Origin: Vulpes vulpes
Lineage: Eukaryota > Chordata > Mammalia > Carnivora > Canidae
Direction of reading: 5' to 3'
DNA: 64,000 nt
Assembly (NCBI RefSeq): GCF_048418805.1
Contig: NC_132790.1
Coordinates: forward strand, 74,468,501 to 74,532,500
The notes under the pieces were generated by a model. It had not been told where the DNA came from, searched no databases, and saw only the letters and a program-made list of their open reading frames with translations. A program made the translations under genes and the position numbers. Below are positions 10,746 through 21,235 of this stretch, one piece after another (positions within the stretch are counted from its first letter, which is position 1; every line of letters starts with the position of its first letter).

Positions 10746-10811
10746 TTCTGGAAAAAAAATGACTCTAGAAAATAGTTTAAAGCTAATTCTAGAAAATGGG
10801 TTATTCTAGAA
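10746..10811. repeat. Cluster of TTCTAGAA-type motifs
   Basis: TTCTGGAA (10746), CTCTAGAA (10763), TTCTAGAA (10787) and TTCTAGAA (10804) lie within 66 bp, each followed by an A run. Three fit TTCnnGAA, the inverted-pair core of a heat-shock element; the fourth is one base off. Whether this is a binding site or a decayed tandem repeat cannot be told by eye. Confidence 0.55.
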
Positions 10812-10819
10812 AATGTTTA

Positions 10820-11489
10820 CCTCTTCTGTTCTGCCAACAGCCCAAATTGATAGTTTTTCTCTACAGAGATCATTTATGAACCAATCATTGACATATATCA
10901 ACTCATAAATAAAATACACAAATACATAAATAAAATACCAAGTTCAGCTTTAAGACAAAGTTCATTAATGACATCTCCCAAGCCAGTTTGAGTCTCTTAG
11001 CAACCTCCATGTCACTTCCTCATTTTCTCCAGAAAATCAGTATTTTATGACAGCGACTTTCTTGGTTCCAAAATATTTTGCACAGGCTTCCTCCCAGGAG
11101 GCAAAGAAATGTAGCTGCGATTCAACAGATCAGGTTTCTGACCTCATGCCCTTCAGTGTAGATCAGAATACTTACAAAATTATTCCATTAAAATATCCTT
11201 CCATTGGCTGAAGCCATTAATTTGTATTCTAAGGGATCTTGGGGCATAGATCTAAGTTCAATACTGTTTTTGAAGCCCCATGATGATTAAAAACCTATCA
11301 AAACTGCATATTCTACTGTGTTGTATATTCATGTTTGAGGAGTTTTGACTTGTTTTAATATGAGTCTGCCAACTTTTTAACTGTTGAAACTTCAGGAAGG
11401 TGTGCTATTTGTTTTCTATGACTCTCGTGGATACCATTTAGCATACCTCAATATAACCTATGCTTGAGAATCATGATGGAAGGTAGACT
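10820..11489. other. No recognised feature
   Basis: Single-copy-like sequence, with no open frame or repeat that I can name. Confidence 0.5.
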
Positions 11490-12300
11490 GATGTGGGAAA
11501 CAAAGGCAAAGAAACAAATTCAATTTCCTTACTGCCTACAGTCTATTGACAAGTCCTTTTTTTTTTTTAAGGTTTTATTTATTTATTCATGAGAGACACA
11601 CGCAGAGAGAGACAGAGACACAGGCAGAGGGAGAAGCAGGCTCCATATAGGGAGCTCAATGTGGGACTCGATCCCAGGACTCCAGGACCATGCCCTGGGC
11701 AGAAGGTAGACACTCAGCTGCTGAGCCACTCAGGTGCCCGCCTGACAAGTACTTGAAAAGGGTAGAGTGACCTTCCCTCTGGGAGCTCAGCTGCCTCAAT
11801 ATTATTACTTTGCTAAAGGCAGAAAGAAATCTTAGTTTAACATTACCCTGACCTCCAGAATCCTGTAAGTCTTCTTTAACATACAGAATTTCCTTTGGAA
11901 ACTTCCTTATCCCTACCCCCCAAGATATGTTAACAGTCATTCTCCAAGCTAATATATACATATCTGATTTATATCCGAAAGGTCTCATGGCTAAGTTTTC
12001 AGTAATAAATGACCTTTTCCTAACAATGGCCTGTCCCCTCAGGGTCCTGGAAACCTTGTTTTCAAAAGACCTTGGAGGTTGATACTATCCCTAACCCCCT
12101 CCCAACTTGAAAGTGTATAGTCAGTCATCACAATCTGAATGCAGCTCTTTCTGCCCATAGGTCCTGTCTCTGTGCTTTAATAAAACAATCTTTTGCCTGA
12201 AGATGTCCCAAGAATTCTTTCTTGACTGTTCCGAACTCCAGGATTTCTACATCATAGACTAGGGCATACTCCAAAAAAATTAGATCCAAAGCAACCCGTT
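11490..12300 (+). mobile_element. ERV class I-like LTR (solo, edges approximate)
   Basis: The 3' part has LTR order: CAGCTCTTTCTGCCCATAGG, TCCTGTCTCTGTGCTTTAAT overlapping the AATAAA signal at about 12180, then AAGATGTCCCAAGAATTCTT and CTTGACTGTTCCGAACTCC, the U5 style seen in many mammalian ERV1 LTRs. The segment from 11743 (GAGCTCAGCTGCCTCAATAT and so on) fits the U3 of the same LTR as I remember it. A SINE interrupts it at 11559-11742. No internal gag/pol/env was seen on either side. The exact family was not determined. Confidence 0.6.
11559..11742 (-). mobile_element. SINEC_Cf-type SINE (antisense)
   Basis: It starts with a T run and GGTTTTATTTATTTATTCAT (antisense tail), then GCAGGCTCCATATAGGGAGC, and ends CTGCTGAGCCACTCAGGTGC, the reverse of the SINE head. 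The flanks TGACAAGTCCTT (11547-11558) and TGACAAGTACTT (11743-11754) form a 12-bp target-site duplication with one difference. Confidence 0.93.
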
Positions 12301-13306
12301 CCAGAGGCCTCGAATACTTCAAGACAACCATCTCTGTATCCGGTCTAAAAATTCTGCGTTATGGCAGACCCCTGGAATCATTTGAACCAAAGGAGTTAGT
12401 GGTACTTGGCATCAAGGAGGATTCTGTATTCCTTTGGCTCTTTCTGACAATGGCACAGAAACAGAGACTTTGATGGTCCAAATCTTTCTGAAATGTGCTT
12501 CTGGTACTGGTTCTCTTTTAAAACCAAATCTTGTGTCATGCTAGCCAGTACTCTATGAACATACTCTGCAGACAAAGTAGATGGGCAAATCTGAGTCCTC
12601 CAGCACTCACATTCTTGCAGAGAACAAGAAACAAACATTAACTTTTAAGTTCTTTTAGGAGTTGCCCCATGCTTTCTGAGTAACATTTACATACAGATCC
12701 AAGATAGACAACATCTGTCTCCCTTGTGTTATTGATCACTGTCATCTCAAGAGAATACTTTATTCAAGCAAATAGATTATGAATATCCCCGACTTTAAAA
12801 TATTTAAGTCATCTTTGCACTTTATATCGATTTCAGGGAACTTAATTGTATCATTTCCAAGTATGATGACATCTTTATTAGATTGGTGGTACTGGCTGCA
12901 AGCTAAAATCCTCAGTGTGCTTTGTACCCAAATTTAGGAGGTTGCTTGGATGGAGGACTTTCCTAACCTTATAAAAAAAGTAGTTGAAAAATTTGCAAAG
13001 AGGGAATCTCATGGTCCTTGCAATTTATGCATCACCTAGTAGCATGCTTCAGATGGTTACATTGGTAGCTTTCATCCGTTATTTATGGTTTGATTTTCTA
13101 AAAACTGTATAAATTATCACTGCAAACAGACAAAAATGAGAAGAACACTATCATAAAGCAAAGCTCAAAGCTGGGATTCTAGTGCTGAAGCTGTAGTAGA
13201 GAGCAGTAAGCTCTATCTGTGAATGAGACTATCTAGGTCTTTTCAGTCCAGTAAGCAAACACACAGACAAATATAAACAAATGCACTGCTCCATCTTGTC
13301 ACTGGG
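12301..13306. other. No recognised feature
   Basis: Unassigned DNA downstream of the LTR. The minus-strand open frame at 12396-12638 has no domain I recognise. Part of it could be decayed ERV internal sequence, but nothing identifies gag or pol. Confidence 0.45.
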
Positions 13307-13445
13307 AATGTGGTCTAGGCCAGCAACATCAGCCTCAGCTGGGAACTTCTTGGAAATGCAGACTCTCAAGCCTCATCCCAGGCCCCCTAAATCACAATCT
13401 GTATTTTAACAAGATTCACATGCACATTAATAGTTGAGAAGCTCC
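13307..13445 (-). mobile_element. MER5-type hAT-Charlie DNA transposon
   Basis: GTGGTCTAGGCCAGCAACAT, CAGCTGGGAACTTCTTGGAA, ATGCAGACTCTCAAGCC and AATCACAATCTGTATTTTAA follow the order of an inverted MER5A element (GGACCAGCAGCATCAGCATC, GGGAACTTGTTAGAAATGCA and so on). Non-autonomous, with no transposase. Confidence 0.75.
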
Positions 13446-14229
13446 TTTAAAATATCATTGGAGAGGTATATGAGATCCTAGTGACAGTTAATGACAGAGA
13501 GGGCACCCAAGTGGCTCAGGACAAAAACAGGAAAAAAAAAGACCTAGTTTTCATGGTATACCTCTTTAAATTGTGAATTTTGTAGTATATACATGTAACA
13601 CCTATTCAAAATTATCTTCTTAAAGTTTATTTCACCATTTTCCTAAATGGTTGAATAAAAATAACTTGGATAAAAACAAGTAGTAATCTTGATGAAGTTA
13701 AAAAATCTAGATAAACAGATTTTGAAATTTCCAAAAGCTCATTAAGGCAAATACATGTTAAGCAAATTTGGTTCACTCTTTATCATAATTTGGTAACTGC
13801 AAAGTCACTAAGTTTTGCAAATTCCACTTTTTCAGTGGTGTGAGCTTCAATGTTGAGCTATACTAAATTTTAGGTGTATGGTCTATTAAGAGTTGAGGAA
13901 ATGCATTGAATTTTGAAAAAGAATGATTTTTATTTATGACAGGGTGACAGTACTTACCAAAAACAAAATGAATGAAGGAGAAACTTTATAAAATCTCAAA
14001 GACAATAATAAAATGTACTTAGTATTTTATCTGCACTTGATTCCCTACAAACACATTTGAAATAATATTAAAATGTGCCCTATTTTCTCTAGGTCTTGTC
14101 TTACAGAGTTAATCTTTTAGACAAAATTATCTTTTCACATCATTTGTTTACTTTTTAGAAAATGAGTATAACTATCTATACTCTGCCATTAGGAGGCACA
14201 CAGCAAGGGATAGGGGATTGGTTTATTTG
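13446..14229. other. No recognised feature
   Basis: AT-rich sequence. Only a 20-base SINE-head-like string (13505-13524) stands out; it is listed under rejected observations. Confidence 0.45.
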
Positions 14230-14315
14230 TTCATTAATATAGTTACAACCTCTATTGTGCCTGACATATAGTAGATGCTCAACAATTCTTAAACAAATAA
14301 GTGAAATAAACACGT
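14230..14315 (+). mobile_element. MIR or L2 3' end fragment
   Basis: TGTGCCTGACATATAGTAGA followed by TGCTCAACAATTC matches the conserved 3' end shared by MIR and L2 (GTGCCTGGCACATAGTAGGTGCTCAATAAAT). Confidence 0.65.
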
Positions 14316-14407
14316 AACCTATAAGCTTTTATTACAGTATACCAAATGAAGTCAATGTTTAGCTCAATCTATTGTTTTATCAGGTAGCAATAGCATCTTT
14401 GTTTAAA

Positions 14408-14432
14408 TATTTTTGGGGGGTTTTATTTATTT

Positions 14433-14480
<48 letters not shown>

Positions 14481-14629
14481 ATGAGCAGAGGAGGGAAAGG
14501 CAGAGGGAGAGAAAGAAGCAGATTCCTCACTGAGCATGCAGCCCTAAGCAGGGCTCTATCCCAGGACCCTGGGATCATGACTGAGCCTAAGGCAGTTGTT
14601 CAACCAACTCAGCCTCCTAGGCTCCCCAC
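14408..14629 (-). mobile_element. Pan-carnivore tRNA-Lys SINE with expanded (GA)n
   Basis: Antisense SINE: TTTTATTTATTTATTTGAGA, then about 43 bp of pure GA (14437-14479), GAGCATGCAGCCCTAAGC, and CAACCAACTCAGCCTCC at the head. The target-site duplication TAGCATCTTTGTTT is at 14391-14404 and 14630-14643. The GA array is the antisense of the CT-rich part of the SINE body. Confidence 0.93.
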
Positions 14630-14643
14630 TAGCATCTTTGTTT

Positions 14644-16339
14644 TAAAGATAAAACCAGGTCAACCAGATAAACCTCTATTTTTTCATCCTGACATGCTAC
14701 TTTTAGCAAAGTCTTTGGTAAGTAGAAATAAGCAACTTCATTTTCTATTAGAAAATCAATTAAGCAAAAACAGTAGGTTAAATAATGTTAAGCCCTTTCT
14801 CCAAAATATAAAATGAAGAAATTATAAGGCACTTCTACTTAGTAACGAAAACTACCATGTTTTACAACAACGTAAATCAGCATTTTGGAATCATTAGGGA
14901 CTCTTTAGGATCATTCAAAGGTACTTTGTGATTTCCTAATCCAGGATGCTATATTTTGGCCACTACCCAGTGTAGGGAGGGAGACTAGTCAGTTCCAAAC
15001 AGGGCCTAGGGAAAAGAACTACGTATGATGTAAATATCTCTGTATTTGCATATCTATTATCCCTGTATTTGCATATAACTCCTGTCCGAACGACCCTACC
15101 TCCCTCCCCAAAATCAAATATGAACCTTGGGAGAGCCTTCTGGAAAGGACAAGGTTTTTTTTCCTGCTTTTGCAAAGAGCAGAGGAAGAGAAAGCACCAT
15201 GTTCACTACACTCTTTCCCTCTTTTCAATATACACGACTGGATGATCTAACAATGCCAACTCCCCCAGAGGGTAAGGTAGTTAGACAATAAAAGATCAGG
15301 AAGGTTTTGTGCCTTGCCAGTAGTGGGGCCTGAATTTTCTGGCCCAATTCTCATTTAGTTCAATTTTATTCCCTTAAATAAATGTAAATTACCAAATATG
15401 TAGCTAATCGTGGTTTAAATTTTATACCTTTGCAAAAGCTTTCTTAGTTTATTTAAAGACAAAGTAAGACCACATGACAATACTTTTGTTCTGACAAACC
15501 GAGTTATTTATTTTGTCATCTTATTTGTCCTATTGAAAGGCAGACTACATGGAACCTAGCAAACGAAACTAGTCACGTTCTATGAATACTCAGATTCCCA
15601 AAATATTTAATTTAACTTGTCCCCTGGTTATCCTCCAGCACAACCTAGAGTTTGCTTGCAATTATGTTTAATTCAAAGAATATTTCCTTTTAATTTCAAA
15701 GAGACTGGAACAGGATCTTTACTTGAGATATACATAAAGGTTTAAAAGAAAGTGATTAATTTAGCCACATTTCATTATTTTTTACACTTAAAGGACTTTT
15801 ACATTTGAATTTCTGAAGACAAACTATATAGTGTGTTCACTGCCACAGGGTAGACTGATTTCTCCCTTCCCACTCAAGCATTGTTTATACTCTGTGGAAG
15901 CTAATGCAATTCAAATGTTTTTCATAATTTGGTAGCGTTTTCCAGAACCTCATCTGTCCACTGCATAATCTTCTCTGCTTCACAGTACTCATGTTAGATT
16001 AAACAGGAAAGACGAGTGGTTTTGCAAGAGATAATTGTAAGTTAAATAGCAGGAAACACAAGAGTAAACTAATTTGATAGTTACAGATATTCCATGGCTG
16101 TAATATTAGTGCTTTTATTCTAGTGTCTTCTGTAGTAAGGCAGAGAGAGTGCAAAACTTTAATTAAGGTGATACCTGCTAGAGATAGATCTCTGAGAATT
16201 TGTAGAGGAGGTGGTGGCCAGAGGAAGATGGCAAAAACTGAGAAACAAACCAACACAGGTGAATGTTGCCTCTGCATTAGGAAACAGATGAGCAGAAAGG
16301 AGGCAGGCAAATAAATTAGACAGGCAGAAATAAAGCAGA
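14644..16339. other. No recognised feature apart from a paired octamer motif
   Basis: About 1.7 kb without an identifiable repeat. A 23-bp imperfect tandem repeat near 15040-15085 is listed separately. Short open frames on the minus strand (14963-15228) are not convincing genes. Confidence 0.45.
15041..15085. repeat. Imperfect 23-bp tandem duplication carrying two ATTTGCAT octamers
   Basis: CTGTATTTGCATAT occurs at 15040-15053 and 15063-15076, start to start 23 bp. Each copy contains ATTTGCAT (15044-15051, 15067-15074), the reverse complement of the POU octamer ATGCAAAT. Binding is inference only. Confidence 0.6.
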
Positions 16340-16344
16340 TAAGA

Positions 16345-16500
16345 GTTGCTGTTTATTAAACTGCTGTGATATGCCAGGCGCTCAGGTCAGTGTTTAAATT
16401 TTTGACCTTCACAACAGCATCTTACTGTGTCATTATAGATGTAGGGACTTCAGCTCAGAAAGGCTGACTAACCTAACAATGCTCCAAAGCAAGTTAAAAT
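16345..16500 (-). mobile_element. MIR fragment (antisense)
   Basis: ATATGCCAGGCGCTCAGGTC, CCTTCACAACAGCATCTTAC and GGACTTCAGCTCAGAAAGGC follow the antisense MIR order (ATGTGCCAGGCACTGTGCTA, CCTCACAACAACCCTATGAG, AACTGAGGCACAGAGAGG). Confidence 0.7.
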
Positions 16501-16594
16501 ATCCTTAGGGCTGCAATATTCCCGATTTCAGTGGAGGACAGGCAGCAGTGAATAGAGCTGGGATATGAGTAGGCGTTCCTCGTCACCGAGTGCA

Positions 16595-16770
16595 GAGTTT
16601 CTCCAAGTGCAGCGTTGGCCTAGCTTGTCCATTGGAATCTCCTGGGTTCACTTATTAAGGTTGCAGTTTTGCAGACCTCACCTCGGGTCTATTAACTTAG
16701 AACCTCCAAAGTATGGGAGCCCAGGATCTCCATTTTAAATCAAATCACTAGGTCTGGTTTATTATACAAA
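16595..16770 (+). mobile_element. MER5/MER20-like hAT DNA transposon fragment
   Basis: GTCCATTGGAATCTCCTGGG, then AGTTTTGCAGACCTCACC, then CCCAGGATCTCCATTTTAAA follow the general order of MER5/MER20 elements (GCATCAGAATCACCTGGGGG, AGATTCCTGGGCCCCACC, GGAATCTGCATTTTAA). Diverged; the subfamily is not certain. Confidence 0.55.
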
Positions 16771-17204
16771 AATTGAGACCTTCTGCCCTAATGGAAGGAG
16801 GTTCTGATTATATACCCTAACCCCAATTTGAGAAAGAGGTATCTCCTTTGTAGATGAATACATACTCAGTTTTTAAGGTGTGGGAGGATTCCATTCTATA
16901 TAATAACCCTTTTGATTTTATGGTTCTCTAAAATTCCTAGAGACACTTTCAATAATTAGCTCAGTGCATAGAAGTATTGAAGTTCAAAGTTTGCAGAGAA
17001 TTGTGAAGGTCAGTATATGGCCCAATCTATAGTCCTTTAATCCTCCTCTACAACATTGTATTTTTTGGTTGCACCAGTGCCTAGGGATGGGAACCCCACT
17101 GTTTCACAAACTGATGATGTTTTGCTATGACTATGAAAGGTACTGACCTACCTCACATACAGATTTAAAACATGCTTTTGGTCTTATTACCTAGAATACT
17201 CTTT
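16771..17204. other. No recognised feature
   Basis: Single-copy-like sequence, nothing identified. Confidence 0.45.
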
Positions 17205-17239
17205 GTAAAGAAAATTATGCCTAACACTCTCCCGTTTTA

Positions 17240-17411
17240 TTTTATTTTTTTAAGAGTGAGGGTGAGGGGCAGAGGGAGAGACAGAATCTTACTCAGGCTC
17301 CATGCTCAGTGTGGAGCCTGACAAAGGGCACGATATCACACTCCTGAGATTGTGACCTGTCCTGAAATCAAGAGTCAGAAGCTTAACTAACTGAACCATC
17401 CAGTGTCCTGC
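17240..17411 (-). mobile_element. Pan-carnivore SINE (antisense)
   Basis: Antisense tail TTTATTTTTTTAAGAGTGAG, then CAGGCTCCATGCTCAGTGTG, GAAATCAAGAGTCAGAAGC and TTAACTAACTGAACCATCC. The flanks CACTCTCCCGTTTTA (17225-17239) and CACTCTACCATTTTA (17412-17426) are a diverged 15-bp target-site duplication. Confidence 0.9.
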
Positions 17412-17563
17412 CACTCTACCATTTTAAACTCTTTAAAGGATTTCCATTGCAATTGGAATGAAACTTAAATGCTCTCTACCATGGTCTGTAATGTGCTACC
17501 TAAGGTTTCACTTACTTTTTTCTGGTATCTGACATTTAAGAATGTTCTTCTGAGCTCTTCCAG

Positions 17564-17773
17564 GAGCGCCTGGGTGGCTTAGTTGGTTGAGCATCTGACT
17601 CTTGGTTTCAGTTCTGGTCATGGTCTCATAGGTCTGGGGATCAGGATCTGCATGGGGCCCCAAGCAGTTTGAGTCTGCTTGAGATTCTCTCCCTCTGTCC
17701 CTTCCCCTGCTCACATTCTCTCTCTCTCTTAAATAAATAAATCTTAAAAAAAAAAAAAAGAAAGAAAAAGAAA
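17564..17773 (+). mobile_element. Pan-carnivore SINE (sense)
   Basis: Head GAGCGCCTGGGTGGCTTAGT, then GAGCATCTGACTCTTGGTTT, a CTCTCTCTCTTAAATAAATA tail and A's with GAAA interruptions. The 20-bp flanks starting GTTCTTCTGAGCTC (17544) and GTTCTTCCCAGCTC (17774) are the target-site duplication. It lies 152 bp from the antisense SINE upstream, making an inverted pair. Confidence 0.93.
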
Positions 17774-18103
17774 GTTCTTCCCAGCTCTTTCCAGCCTTCA
17801 GGCTTTTGCTCATGCATTTCTTCTCCCTGTGATTCATTTTAGGTCTCAGATTAAATATTCACTTTTCAGAAGGTTCTTTCCTGACCATCTTATCTAAATA
17901 GGTCACCCCTCATCTTTCTCTATCATTGTAGCCCTTTCTTTCCTTATTACTATTACCATTTTTACTGATATTTCAACACATAGGGTTGTTTATTTATGAT
18001 TTATTAGTTAGTCACACTTCAGCCCACTATGCACAAAACTATAAACATACACTAAACTGTAAACTCTATAAGGAAATGATCTGTCTTGTGTATCCTATCA
18101 TCA

Positions 18104-18119
18104 AACACATTATGTGGGT
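18104..18119. repeat. Direct repeat left of the solo LTR
   Basis: AACACATTATGTGGGT matches AACATATTATGTGGGT at 18376-18391 at 15 of 16 positions. The length is unusual for an ERV target-site duplication (4-6 bp). Confidence 0.85.
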
Positions 18120-18373
18120 TGTTGGACCCTGGCTCATGGGTGCCAACGTGTCCCGGTGGACGCCCCAGAGACTCAGACCCCAGACAGGCAGATGCAATTA
18201 GCAAGAGGGTTTATTGAACGTTTGCGCAAACGGGCTCTCCGCCTCAGAGGTGGCAGAGAGCCCCGATTAGCAATTACAGGCATCTTTTAAAGGCAAAAAA
18301 AAAACCGCTTAAAGGCAAAGAAACCGCGGGAGTAGCATAGCATCCAGGTTATTGATTTCTCAGAAGGTCAACA
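18120..18373 (-). mobile_element. Short solo LTR (254 bp), antisense
   Basis: On the minus strand this starts TGTTGACC and ends GGTCCAACA, with the terminal TG...CA inverted repeat expected of an LTR. Between them, on the minus strand, are a TATA-like CTTTAAAAGATGCCTG, then AATAAACCCTCTTGCTAATT holding the polyadenylation signal, and a GC-rich U5-like end. No primer-binding site, gag, pol or env lies beside it, so it is a solo LTR. The family was not identified; its short length suggests an ERV2/IAP-like or non-autonomous LTR. Confidence 0.75.
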
Positions 18374-18375
18374 TG

Positions 18376-18391
18376 AACATATTATGTGGGT
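18376..18391. repeat. Direct repeat right of the solo LTR
   Basis: Pairs with 18104-18119. It is separated from the LTR end by the two bases TG. Confidence 0.85.
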
Positions 18392-18436
18392 GTGTATTTT
18401 TTCTAAGTGAATATTATCTAAGACATGCATGCATGT

Positions 18437-18464
18437 GCACACACACGCGCACACACACACACAC
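18437..18464. repeat. (CA)n microsatellite
   Basis: A CA array broken by CGCG near 18446-18450. Confidence 0.9.
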
Positions 18465-18704
18465 TCACATCTTTTCCCTCTACGAATGGTATCAGTACAT
18501 CTGGGTTCTGCGGTCCTGACACTATGGTAGCCACCTAACTTGCAGCATAGTAAACTGTCTTTTCATAAGAAAACTCATTTATGCTAATGTTTAGATTTTA
18601 GGTGAAGCACCTTTTAGACCTAAGTCATGAGGAGATATAAATATGAAGTATAACATATCTAGTGGAATTTTACATTTTGGATGAACACTGGTCTACTATA
18701 CCAG

Positions 18705-18850
18705 ATATCTTAAAATCAGATTCTCACTGTCTCAGTAATAAGCTGTATGATTGTGCCCAAGTCACTTCCTCTTTCTGGGCCTTACTTATTTCATATGGAA
18801 AGTGAGGAAATTCATATCCAAGATCCTTTCCAGCTCAGACACATGCAGTT
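18705..18850 (+). mobile_element. MIR fragment
   Basis: AGCTGTATGATTGTGCCCAA, GTCACTTCCTCTTTCTGGGC and CTTACTTATTTCATATGGAA match sense MIR (AGCTGTGTGACCTTGGGCAA, GTTACTTAACCTCTCTGTGC, CTCAGTTTCCTCATCTGTAA). Confidence 0.75.
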
Positions 18851-18957
18851 CAATGAATTATGGGCACCAAAATATGTGTCAACAGTGACTGGAACATAGT
18901 GACTGTAATAAGTGACTTAAAATACTGTATGTAATTTTAATCTTATGAACCAAAGAT

Positions 18958-19010
18958 AGGAAGGAAGGGAGGGAGGGAAGGAGAGAGGGAGAGAAAAAAA
19001 TGAAAGACAG
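18958..19010 (+). repeat. Purine-rich (GGAA/GGGA)n tract
   Basis: GGAAGGAAGGGAGGGAGGGA and following bases are all purine for about 50 bp. Confidence 0.8.
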
Positions 19011-19139
19011 ACAAAAGGAAAAAGAGCTTGAATATTAGAATTTAGCAAAAGAAGCATCTTAGAACGACATGTAATATTTCAAACCAGAATTATTCTGCAG
19101 TTTCAGTAAAAGATTTGCATGAGATACTAGTGACCACTT

Positions 19140-19315
19140 AAGAGTCAGAGACAAATTCTGCCACTCTTTACCTTTGAGAAGAAGATAAGCTAACTTATCT
19201 GTATTTTAGTGTCTTCCTTTTGTAAAGAGGAGGTGATTGTTCATTCACATAAAATAGCTAACATAATGCCTAGCATGTAAAGACATTGCTCAGTAAATCA
19301 TAATTTTATTATTTC
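19140..19315 (+). mobile_element. MIR fragment
   Basis: AATTCTGCCACTCTTTACC, ACTTATCTGTATTTTAGTGT and TAATGCCTAGCATGTAAAGA, ending TGCTCAGTAAATCA, follow the MIR order up to its conserved 3' end. Confidence 0.7.
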
Positions 19316-19435
19316 CTTAATTATTTTCAAATATTTCCCTTTTTAGAACATGACCCTTAGATCAGTTAAAAACTGAACAAAGGTTTTTGATTCAGGAAAC
19401 TAATTTGTATTATTCTAATTCTAGGGATACATGCA

Positions 19436-20335
19436 TCATTTATTCAACAAATATTATGTGCCAGGCATACTGCTAAGTATTGAGGGGAGACGGGAGAGAA
19501 GGAGGGAGGATGGCCTGGGTTCATGTCTTACTTCTACAATGAAAAGCCCACTCTGGCTATTTTGTATAGAATATACTGTAGGAGAACATTGGCAAGACTG
19601 ACAAAACCAGTCAGAGGTTATCTCAAGAGTCCATTTTAAAAGAGGACTAGGCTGGTTAGCAATGGCTGTAGTGAGAAGTGGCCAAACCTGAGGAATCTTT
19701 AGGAATAGCTGAAAACATTTGCCAATGGATTCAACTTCAATGGGAGAGCAAAAAAAGAATCAAGAAATAATGCCAGTGATTTTGGGTTAGAAACTAGAAG
19801 GGTAGAGGTGCATTTTATGAGATGGGAAAAAAAGGAACCCCGCAGATTTGAGAGACTTTAAGATATGCTAAATTTAAGAAGCCCATTAAGCATCCCAGAG
19901 AAGATGTGAAGTAGGCAGCTGAATAAATGAATCTAAAATTTAAAGATGTTATCTATGCCGAAGATATAAATGTGGACTTGGCAGGAATTAGATCATTCAG
20001 GAAATGAATATAAGTAGAGCAAAGATGAAGTCTGAGTACTAAATACAGGAGATGTCAACATTTAAAGGTTGGAAAAATCAGAAGTTATCCAAAAAGAGTG
20101 AGAAAGAATGACCAGTAAGATAGGAGGAGAACCAAGGAGGTCATGAAAGCAGGCAAACTAATCACACATTTCCAGGTCAATGTTAAGTATATTTTATGTT
20201 TTAAATATGATTTGCAGTATAGATTTTTAAATGAATCAATAGAATCATGTTCTGAGTCAGGAGGCTCTAGAGAAGATGTTCACTGTGACATTGTACACAC
20301 TCTACTTAAAAGAATGACCTTAAAGATAGCAGTGT
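19436..20335 (-). mobile_element. L2 LINE (antisense), about 0.9 kb
   Basis: It opens with the antisense L2 3' end TTCAACAAATATTATGTGCC, and passes through CCCACTCTGGCTATTTTGTA, AGAAGATGTGAAGTAGGCAG and AGATATAAATGTGGACTTGG to GATAGGAGGAGAACCAAGGA. These are in the antisense order of the L2 3' UTR and reverse-transcriptase region. No usable frame remains. Confidence 0.8.
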
Positions 20336-20339
20336 GACT

Positions 20340-21019
20340 TCCCCACCCCTTTCCCTGCCCTGGCTCAGTGCAGATATGTAAGATGGGAAGTGAGATGAGG
20401 TGCTAAATCAATGAATTTTTCAGCAAAAGTCTAATTACGTTTAGTTCAAGTGAATTTATTTTTACTATAAAGGCATCCTTTCATCATCAAATTAATTTAG
20501 CCATATTACAAAGCATTAGGAAATCAGAGAAGAAATAAACATATTACCCATCATCTGACCCTTCTCAGTTAAGGTAATAATTTTCAACTCATTTCTAAAA
20601 TTTTTTGCCATTCACATATTAAACAATCATGAATAATCATAATGGTAAACCTGGTTTTATTCACTTGTCATTACGTGGCCAGGTTAATTAATATGTTCTG
20701 TCTAATGAGATATTTGGATAAGTCAGTTTGAAGATATCTAGTAAGATATTTTCATTTCCATTAAAAAGCAATATGAAAAGAGAAATGCTTTTACCATCCA
20801 GGGCATTATGCCCATTTACCTTCTCTTACCCCTCGCTCCTGCTTTGGAACTTATTTGTGATATCTAGAGCTATATCATTTTGAGGCCTCAAGAGAGCTTT
20901 TCTGCAAATGGCAGAACTAAAGGATGGAACGAGTCTGGATTTTTTACATCTTTGAATAGCGAAACTAATGCCAGCATTTATATTTAAAGTAATTATGAAT
21001 AAAGTAAGTGTGTATGTGG
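20340..21019. other. No recognised feature
   Basis: AT-rich single-copy-like sequence. Confidence 0.45.
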
Positions 21020-21235
21020 GATGGATAAAATACTTATTGTCATTTTGTTATATGTTTTCTGGCTATTTTTATAGGTTTTGTTTCTTGTCTCATGCTCTTT
21101 TTTTGTGTGTGTGGTTTGATGACTTTCTTTAGTGGTACGCTTATATTCTTTCTCTTTCTGTTTTGTGTCTTTACTAAGGTTTTTGCTTTGTAGTTACCAT
21201 GAGGCTCACCAATTGTCTGTGGTAATATTCTTTTT

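Larger units (their letters stand above)
17205..18119 (+). mobile_element. L2 LINE 3' region, interrupted by two SINEs
   Basis: The pieces 17412-17563 and 17774-18119 read as sense L2: GAATGAAACTTAAATGCTCT, ACCATGGTCTGTAATGTGCT, CAGGCTTTTGCTCATGC, AATATTCACTTTTCAGAAGG, TGTAAACTCTATAAGGAAAT. This fits the L2 order (AAACTCCTTACCATGGCCTA, AGGGCCTTTGCACTTGC, AAATGTCACCTTCTCAGAG, TGTAAGCTCCATGAGGGCAG). The L2 3' end is cut by the LTR insertion at 18120. Confidence 0.8.

Noticed and set aside
13505..13560. GGGCACCCAAGTGGCTCAGG plus an A run, resembling a SINE head with a tail
   Set aside because: Only about 20 bases match the head and no body or duplicated site is seen. It could be an internally deleted SINE, but the support is too thin.
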